Below are positions 59,318 through 64,000 of a DNA stretch of 64,000 nucleotides, piece after piece. Under the pieces are notes generated by a model, which saw only the letters and a list, made by a program, of their open reading frames with translations, did no database searches and was not told the DNA's origin. Made by a program: the position numbers and the translations under genes. The DNA lies in contig NZ_BMWA01000013.1 in the NCBI RefSeq assembly GCF_014650995.1, forward strand, positions 62,001 to 126,000, in the 5' to 3' direction. Each line of letters starts with the position of its first letter. The first letter of the stretch is position 1. The DNA comes from Streptomyces viridiviolaceus. Its GTDB lineage: Bacteria > Actinomycetota > Actinomycetes > Streptomycetales > Streptomycetaceae.

Positions 59318-61435
59318 TCACGTTTCCGGCGATTCGGGCGAAGAGCTCGCCGGACGACGCCGCGTGCCGTCGTGCAGCGGCTGTTCGGCCCAGAGCACCT
59401 TGCCCGTGTCGGTGGGGCGGACGCCCCACCGGGCGGCGAACCGCGCGACCAGATACAGGCCGCGGCCTCCCTCGTCCATGGTGCGCGGGTGGCGCAACTG
59501 GGGGGCGGCCGCGCCGTCGTCGTACACCTCGCAGGTCAGTACGTCGGACAGGAGCAGTCGCATGCGCACCGGTGGGGCCCCGTAGCGGACGGCGTTGGTG
59601 ACGAGTTCGCTGGCGACGAGTTCGGTGCCGCGGGCGATGTCCTCGTCGATGCCCCACACTGCGCACTTCTCGCGGACGATGTCACGGGCCTCGGCAGGGC
59701 TGGTCCGGGCGTGTGCGAGGTCGGCGGTGACCACGTGTCCGGGGGGCAGCGTGCCGGTGCGGGCGAGGAGCAGTACGGCGCCCTCCTGGAGGGCCGCGTC
59801 GGGCAGGGCGTAGACCGCCGCGTCGCACAGCTCGTTCAGGCCGAGGCCGGGCCGCGCGAGGGCGCCGCGCAACGGCGCGTCGGCGAGCTCCTGCTCGCGC
59901 ACGAAGCCGCCGGCCCGCAGGGCCAGTACGCTGCCCTCCGCCACGCTGACGACCGAGTTGGCGAGCGGCGCGAGGTCCGTGGATCCCAACGCCGGTCCCG
60001 GTGCCACCTCGGGCGTCCACACGCGGCCCTCAGGGGAGACGATCAGCGGCGCCGTCCCTCCGGCGCAGGCCGTGACGAAGTGCCGGGTCGACGGATCGTA
60101 GACGGCGTACACGCACGTGGCGATGAGCGGTTCGCGGTGCAGGGGGTCACCGGTGGGCAGCGCGGCCCGCTCCTTGGCCAGCCGGGCGGCGCTCTCGTCC
60201 AGACGGGCCAGCAACTCGTCCGGGCCGAGGTCCAGCTCGGCCAGCGCCCTGACGACCAGGCGCAGTTGTCCCATGGCCGCGGCCGACTCGATGCCCCCGC
60301 CTGCCACGGCACCCACCACGAGCGCGGTGCGGGCGCCCGGCAGGGCGATGGTGTCGTACCAGCAGCTGCTGTCCCGGCCGACCCGGTGGGCGTGGGCCGT
60401 GTCCAGGGCCGCCCGCGGGCGGGCCGTCTGCGGCAGCAGACGCCGCTGCACGGTGGCCGCGATCGTGTGGTCGTGCTGGTACCGGCGCGAGTTGTCCATG
60501 GTCAGCGCGGCACGTGTGGCCAGGATCGCCACCGTTTCGAGGTCTGCCGCGCAGAACGGCTCGTCACCGCCGAGGCGGTACAGGGTGAGCATGCCCAGGA
60601 CGGTGCCGTGCAGCGCCAGCGGGGCGATGAGCAGGGAGTGCGCCCCCGCCATCCGCACGGCCCGGTTCCACTCCGGGTCAGCGTCCAGCCACACCACCTC
60701 CGAGTCCAGGTCGACCAGACGCGGGCGCATGTCGGCGAGAGCTCGCCCGAACGGGGTCCGCGGGGGCACGTACCGCAGGTCCACCGAGGCGTGCTCGGGG
60801 AGGGTCACCGCGCTGGTCACGGCAGCCCGTCTCAGCGGCCTGCCCTCCACCTCGGCGGCCGGCGGCGGCTCGTCACCGTGCAGCACGTCGACGACCAGGT
60901 CCGCGGCCGCGATGCCCGCGTAGTCGGGCACCAGGCAGTCCACGAGTTCCCGTGCGGTGGCCGTGACGTCCATCGTCCTGCCGACGGATTCCCGTACGGC
61001 GGCCACCGCGGCGGCCCGGCGGCCGGCGCGTTCGCCCTCCGTCACGTCGTCCACGGCCACGAGTACGCCGAGCGGCGTACCGTCGTCCGGGCCGTCCAGC
61101 CGCTGCGCGGTCAGCAGCAGGCTGCGTGAAGGGCCCTCGCTTCCCGTGCGGCGGCCGGTGGTCCGCAACAGGTGTGGTTCCGGTCCCGCCCGCGCCTGGC
61201 CGACGAGCGCCTCGAACGCGGGCGGGTCGTCGAGCAGGCATCCGTCGCCGAAACGGTCCCCGACGCGGTGCCGGGCCGCTTCCCCGTGTGCGCCGTGGGC
61301 CCAGATCACCCGCAACCGGTCGTCGAGCACGACGAGGTCCGCGGTGGACCGCGCGAGCAGGGTGGTCAGCAGCGCGCCCTCCAGGGCGTCCCCCTCCCCC
61401 GCTGCCGCGCGCCCCGATCGGTCGATGTCCTGCAC
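59318..61435 (-). CDS. SpoIIE-type PP2C phosphatase with PAS, GAF and histidine-kinase-like ATPase domains
   Basis: A 705-residue cytoplasmic regulator starting at GTG 61435. Domain order: PAS (about 20-125), GAF (about 150-330), SpoIIE phosphatase (about 345-560, AHRVGRDSSCWYDTIALPGA, LVVGAVAGGG, FVTACAGGTAPLIV), and HATPase_c (about 580-690, VASELVTNAVRYGAPPVRMR and DEGGRGLYLVARFA). Such proteins combine an anti-anti-sigma phosphatase with an anti-sigma-like kinase. The classic DVxG of the phosphatase appears here as VVGAVAGGG, lacking the metal-binding Asp, so catalysis may be weakened. Confidence 0.88.
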   Translation of the reverse strand: MQDIDRSGRAAAGEGDALEGALLTTLLARSTADLVVLDDRLRVIWAHGAHGEAARHRVGDRFGDGCLLDDPPAFEALVGQARAGPEPHLLRTTGRRTGSEGPSRSLLLTAQRLDGPDDGTPLGVLVAVDDVTEGERAGRRAAAVAAVRESVGRTMDVTATARELVDCLVPDYAGIAAADLVVDVLHGDEPPPAAEVEGRPLRRAAVTSAVTLPEHASVDLRYVPPRTPFGRALADMRPRLVDLDSEVVWLDADPEWNRAVRMAGAHSLLIAPLALHGTVLGMLTLYRLGGDEPFCAADLETVAILATRAALTMDNSRRYQHDHTIAATVQRRLLPQTARPRAALDTAHAHRVGRDSSCWYDTIALPGARTALVVGAVAGGGIESAAAMGQLRLVVRALAELDLGPDELLARLDESAARLAKERAALPTGDPLHREPLIATCVYAVYDPSTRHFVTACAGGTAPLIVSPEGRVWTPEVAPGPALGSTDLAPLANSVVSVAEGSVLALRAGGFVREQELADAPLRGALARPGLGLNELCDAAVYALPDAALQEGAVLLLARTGTLPPGHVVTADLAHARTSPAEARDIVREKCAVWGIDEDIARGTELVASELVTNAVRYGAPPVRMRLLLSDVLTCEVYDDGAAAPQLRHPRTMDEGGRGLYLVARFAARWGVRPTDTGKVLWAEQPLHDGTRRRPASSSPESPET

Positions 61436-61739
61436 GGTCCCTCAGCCTCCGCCCTGGTGCCGGTCGGGTGGGCCGGGCCGGGCCCGGCCATGGGGCGACT
61501 CGTTCACCATGGCGCACCGGCTGGGAGGACGCACCCGGAGGGACACGGGAGCGACGCACAGTGGTCCCGGTCGCTCGGCGCCCCACAGGGGTGACATGTC
61601 GCAGGCCGCGCCTTCCGGGGAGTCACCGCCGACCACCGAGCCGCCGCTGTGATCGTCTGGGCCGTCGCGGGCACGCTTCGAGAGCGTCCGCGAGGGCGGA
61701 GCCCTGCGTCGAGGTCGTCACCGTCGTCCGCTGACGGCG
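61436..61739. other. Intergenic region
   Basis: About 304 bases between the regulator start and a small protein stop, both on the minus strand. Reading frames have no ribosome site. Nothing convincing seen. Confidence 0.4.
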
Positions 61740-62057
61740 TCAGCCGAAGTCCGCCGGGCGGTGGGGCCGTTGCACCGTGGCCGACTCGATGTGGCGGGTG
61801 CCCGCCAGCCATCGGTGCAGTGCCACGTGAACGCTGCCGGGAAGCCTGCTGAGCTGTTCGATGGCGTCGTGGTCCCCGGGCGAGGGGGCGATGCCGGCCG
61901 CGGTGAGGATGGCGTGCAGGTCCAGCCGGCGCAGATCGACGGGATCGATCCGGCAGGGAACGCGTTCGCCCGGGTTGGGCGGCTGGAGGAGGAAGTCGTC
62001 CTGGGCGTCGCGGATGCGCGTCGGGCCGGCGGCGGACGAGGAGGTCATCGTGTGCAT
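61740..62057 (-). CDS. Small hypothetical protein
   Basis: A 105-residue soluble protein with RVPCRIDPVDLRRLDLHAIL in the middle and a C-terminal SATVQRPHRPADFG. AAGGAGAG lies upstream of ATG 62057, and a second ATG (62048) is three codons on. No recognised domain; the helical core from residue 40 to 90 looks folded. Appears unlinked to its neighbours. Confidence 0.65.
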   Translation of the reverse strand: MHTMTSSSAAGPTRIRDAQDDFLLQPPNPGERVPCRIDPVDLRRLDLHAILTAAGIAPSPGDHDAIEQLSRLPGSVHVALHRWLAGTRHIESATVQRPHRPADFG

Positions 62058-62206
62058 GCCGCTCTCCTTCACATGGTGGTCGCCTTTCTCGGTGGCATGA
62101 GACATCGGGCCGGCGGCCGCGGTTGCGCCCCGGCCGGCGGACCACACGGTGGATGCAATCGGCGCCTTATCGCACGAACGGACACGCGCGGGCGTCGCAC
62201 AGGAAA

Positions 62207-62238
62207 AACCCCGCTCCCGCTGTCGCGGGAACGGGGTT
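62207..62238. promoter_or_regulatory. Strong hairpin, unit A
   Basis: 14-base arms (62207-62220 and 62225-62238) pair with one mismatch around a TGTC loop, in the 472-base gap between divergent genes. No gene runs into it, so it is not an ordinary terminator; it may belong to a small RNA or 5' leader. Confidence 0.45.
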
Positions 62239-62275
62239 CCTTCTCGAGCGCCGGGCAGGCCTTGCACCTGCATCT

Positions 62276-62292
62276 CCCCGCAGGAAGCGGGG
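62276..62292. promoter_or_regulatory. Small hairpin, unit B
   Basis: CCCCGC-AGGAA-GCGGGG, followed by CGTCTTTCCTT. Its centre is about 61 bases from unit A. Perhaps part of the same transcript. Confidence 0.35.
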
Positions 62293-62529
62293 CGTCTTTC
62301 CTTGGACCACCAACGCAAGCAGCCGCCGTCCTCGGCGGGCGGCGCCTTCAAGATCCATCATAGCGCACTCCTCGCCGACGGCACGACGTCGGACCCTCGG
62401 GCGCTACTCCGTACGAGTGGTGCATCTTGGGACACGGCCTTAGCGTCGGAACCGGGAAGACGAGAGCGGAGACAACCGACCACGGGTGAGGCAGCGGGAC
62501 GAGCCTCCGGAAGACGGGCGGGAGCAGAC

Positions 62530-62985
62530 ATGGGCACACACCCGACGAGGACAGCGGTCACGCTCTGTGCCGCCGCCGCGCTCGCGATACCCCTGGGCAC
62601 GGCGTCCGCCGCGCCGTCGGCGGAGCGGACCGGGCACCACCACGCACGGGACCCCGTACTGGTCGACTGCTTCTGGAGCCCCGAGGTACGCCCCGGCGCG
62701 TTCCTGCTCGCCTGCGGGGACGGCAACAGCCACCTGGTGTCGCTGAACTGGTCGCGCTGGGGCTCGCAGTCGGCGATGGCCCGGGGCGTCAACGTGGTCA
62801 ACGACTGCAAGCCCTACTGCGCGGTCGGAACGTTCCGCTCCTACGCCGTGACCGTCCGGCTCGACCAGCCGCGGACCTGGGAGAAGGACCCCGACCGGCA
62901 GCAGTTCACCCGGATGAGCCTGACCTACCACGACGGAAGGCCCGAAGGGTACCCCCGCACGGTGACGTATCCCCTCTGGAGCTGA
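62530..62985 (+). CDS. Secreted hypothetical protein
   Basis: A 151-residue exported protein. Signal peptide to about residue 28 (ALAIPLGTASAAPS). The mature part has four Cys (VDCFW, LACGDGN, VNDCKPYC) that can form two disulfides, Trp-rich strands (LNWSRWGSQ) and a beta-like end (TVTYPLWS). Relatives occur as small secreted proteins in Streptomyces; role unknown. GGGAG lies 6 bases before ATG 62530. Confidence 0.75.
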   Translation: MGTHPTRTAVTLCAAAALAIPLGTASAAPSAERTGHHHARDPVLVDCFWSPEVRPGAFLLACGDGNSHLVSLNWSRWGSQSAMARGVNVVNDCKPYCAVGTFRSYAVTVRLDQPRTWEKDPDRQQFTRMSLTYHDGRPEGYPRTVTYPLWS

Positions 62986-63015
62986 CGCGCCGGCGCCCGG
63001 GCCGGCCGCTGCGGG

Positions 63016-64000
63016 TCAGTCCGGGAGCACCAGCCGGCAGGTGTCTCCGGGCTGCAGCCGGACCGTGCGGTCCGGCAGCCGCACCTCGAGCGGCGGACGG
63101 TCGGACGACGGTACGGCGATCTCCAGCCGCCCGTGTTCCAGCCGGAGCCGCACGCCCCAGTGGCCCTGGTAGCGGATGGAGAAGCCGTACGACGACAGCT
63201 CCGGCAGCGGCACCGGGTCCAGCCACAGTGCCCCGGCGCGGGTCTCCAGCCCGGTCAGCCCGCGCTGGACGAGGTCGAGGGTGCCGGCCATGGCGCCCAG
63301 GTGGATGCCCTCGCCGGTGGTGCCGCCCTGCAGGTCGGCGACGTCGCCCTTGAGGGCCTCCTGGCAGAACGTCCACGCCTCGGCGCGGCGGGCCCGGGCG
63401 AGGATCCAGCCGTGGACGAGCCCGCTGAGGGTGGAGCCGTGGCTGGTGCGGGCGAGGTAGTAGTCGACCGTGCGCCGCCAGGTCTCCTCGTCGAGGCTGT
63501 ACCCCAGCCTCCCGAAGAGCCACTGGAGTTCGGACGGGGAGAACAGGTAGCCCAGCATGAGCACATCGGCCTGCTTGGACGCCTGGTACTGGTTGACGCT
63601 TTCGCCCTCGGCCTCCAGGATCCGGTCCAGCCGCCGGATGTCGTCGTACCGTTTGCGGTAGTCCCTCCAGTCCAGTTCGGCCAGGTCGCCGTACCCCTCG
63701 AACTGGCTGATGACACCCTCGTGGAAGGGCACGTGGAGGGTGCGGGAGACGTCCTGCCACTGCTCGAGCTCGCCGCCGTCCAGACCGGTGCGTTCGACGA
63801 GTTCGCGCCGCCGGGGTGCGGGCAGGGCGTCCATGACCTCCAGGGTGCGGGTGAGGACCCAGGCTGCGGTGACGTTGGTGTAGGCGTTGTCGTCCAGGCC
63901 CGGCCACTGGGCGCCGGGGTATGCGTCGTGGTACTCGTCGGGGCCGACCACGCCTCGGATGCGGTGCCGGCCCAGGTGCTCGTCCCAGGTGGCCGAGTCC
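63016..64000 (-). CDS. GH65-family glycoside phosphorylase/hydrolase, C-terminal part
   Basis: Runs off the right edge; about 328 C-terminal residues are visible. GVVGPDEYHD contains the catalytic Glu, and YQASKQADVLMLGYL carries the KQAD phosphate/substrate motif of GH65. A C-terminal beta-sandwich (ALWLDPVPLPELSSYGFSIR onward) ends the enzyme. GH65 enzymes phosphorolyse maltose, trehalose or kojibiose. Whole family members are about 750-800 residues. It converges on the secreted protein gene. Confidence 0.92.
   Translation of the reverse strand, partial: DSATWDEHLGRHRIRGVVGPDEYHDAYPGAQWPGLDDNAYTNVTAAWVLTRTLEVMDALPAPRRRELVERTGLDGGELEQWQDVSRTLHVPFHEGVISQFEGYGDLAELDWRDYRKRYDDIRRLDRILEAEGESVNQYQASKQADVLMLGYLFSPSELQWLFGRLGYSLDEETWRRTVDYYLARTSHGSTLSGLVHGWILARARRAEAWTFCQEALKGDVADLQGGTTGEGIHLGAMAGTLDLVQRGLTGLETRAGALWLDPVPLPELSSYGFSIRYQGHWGVRLRLEHGRLEIAVPSSDRPPLEVRLPDRTVRLQPGDTCRLVLPD

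Noticed and set aside
62207..62292. Possible mini CRISPR array
   Set aside because: Only two dissimilar hairpins, no third unit at the expected position and no cas genes.

Overview
The window is high-GC actinobacterial DNA and almost certainly chromosomal Streptomyces. Genes are tightly packed, often start with GTG, and many overlap by 4 bases (ATGA/GTGA). Typical families include a SigB-type sigma factor, a SpoIIE phosphatase fused to a histidine-kinase-like ATPase, Ku, PRC-barrel and DUF2945 stress proteins, a ROK-regulated sugar ABC system without its own ATPase, and cysteine-free L36/L33 paralogues. I saw no rRNA, tRNA, insertion sequence or convincing CRISPR array. Both ends cut through genes.

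Layout. 1-8.6 kb holds a truncated glutamate-cysteine ligase-like gene, a class II amidotransferase, PPK2, an SDR-DUF2867 protein, a photolyase and small stress or unknown proteins (DUF2945, DUF350, SRPBCC), with a decayed AraC-type regulator beside them. 9.1-14.6 kb is a sulfonate-type operon. It starts with a consensus promoter and a 24-residue, apparently leaderless peptide ending in Cys-Arg, followed by a binding lipoprotein, permease, ATPase, FMN monooxygenase and an exported vanadium-haloperoxidase/PAP2-like enzyme; each junction overlaps. 14.6-25.4 kb is a divergent carbohydrate locus: two (alpha/alpha)6-type glycoside hydrolases, a TIM-barrel isomerase and a zinc dehydrogenase on the minus strand; a sugar-binding protein, two permeases, a ROK regulator and a Gfo/Idh/MocA oxidoreductase on the plus strand.

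25.6-33.5 kb has a secreted subtilisin, the rpmG-rpmJ paralogue pair, and a module of IclR regulator, peptidase E, DUF1177 protein, NCS1 permease and M20 hydrolase around a shared control region with 20-bp-spaced direct repeats. 33.8-41.9 kb has LysR/PhzF, GNAT, GH25 lysozyme, an orphan FAD-binding subunit, an acetyltransferase-TetR pair behind two perfect palindromes, an alpha/beta hydrolase, a methyltransferase and an ECF sigma factor. 42-47.5 kb has a His/Met-rich membrane protein, PRC-barrel, SigB-type sigma factor, Ku and a FemX-like ligase. 47.5-64 kb has a methyltransferase, a second NCS1 locus (permease/TetR/amidohydrolase), amidotransferase, MFS, TetR/GNAT, coiled-coil and histone-H1-like proteins, a DMT exporter, a lipoprotein, the SpoIIE regulator, two unknown small proteins and the C-terminal part of a GH65 enzyme.

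The most notable pieces are the leader-peptide-controlled sulfur operon carrying a haloperoxidase, the DUF1177/NCS1/M20/PepE module, the ROK-controlled glycoside locus, and the paired TACGATCGTA palindromes.
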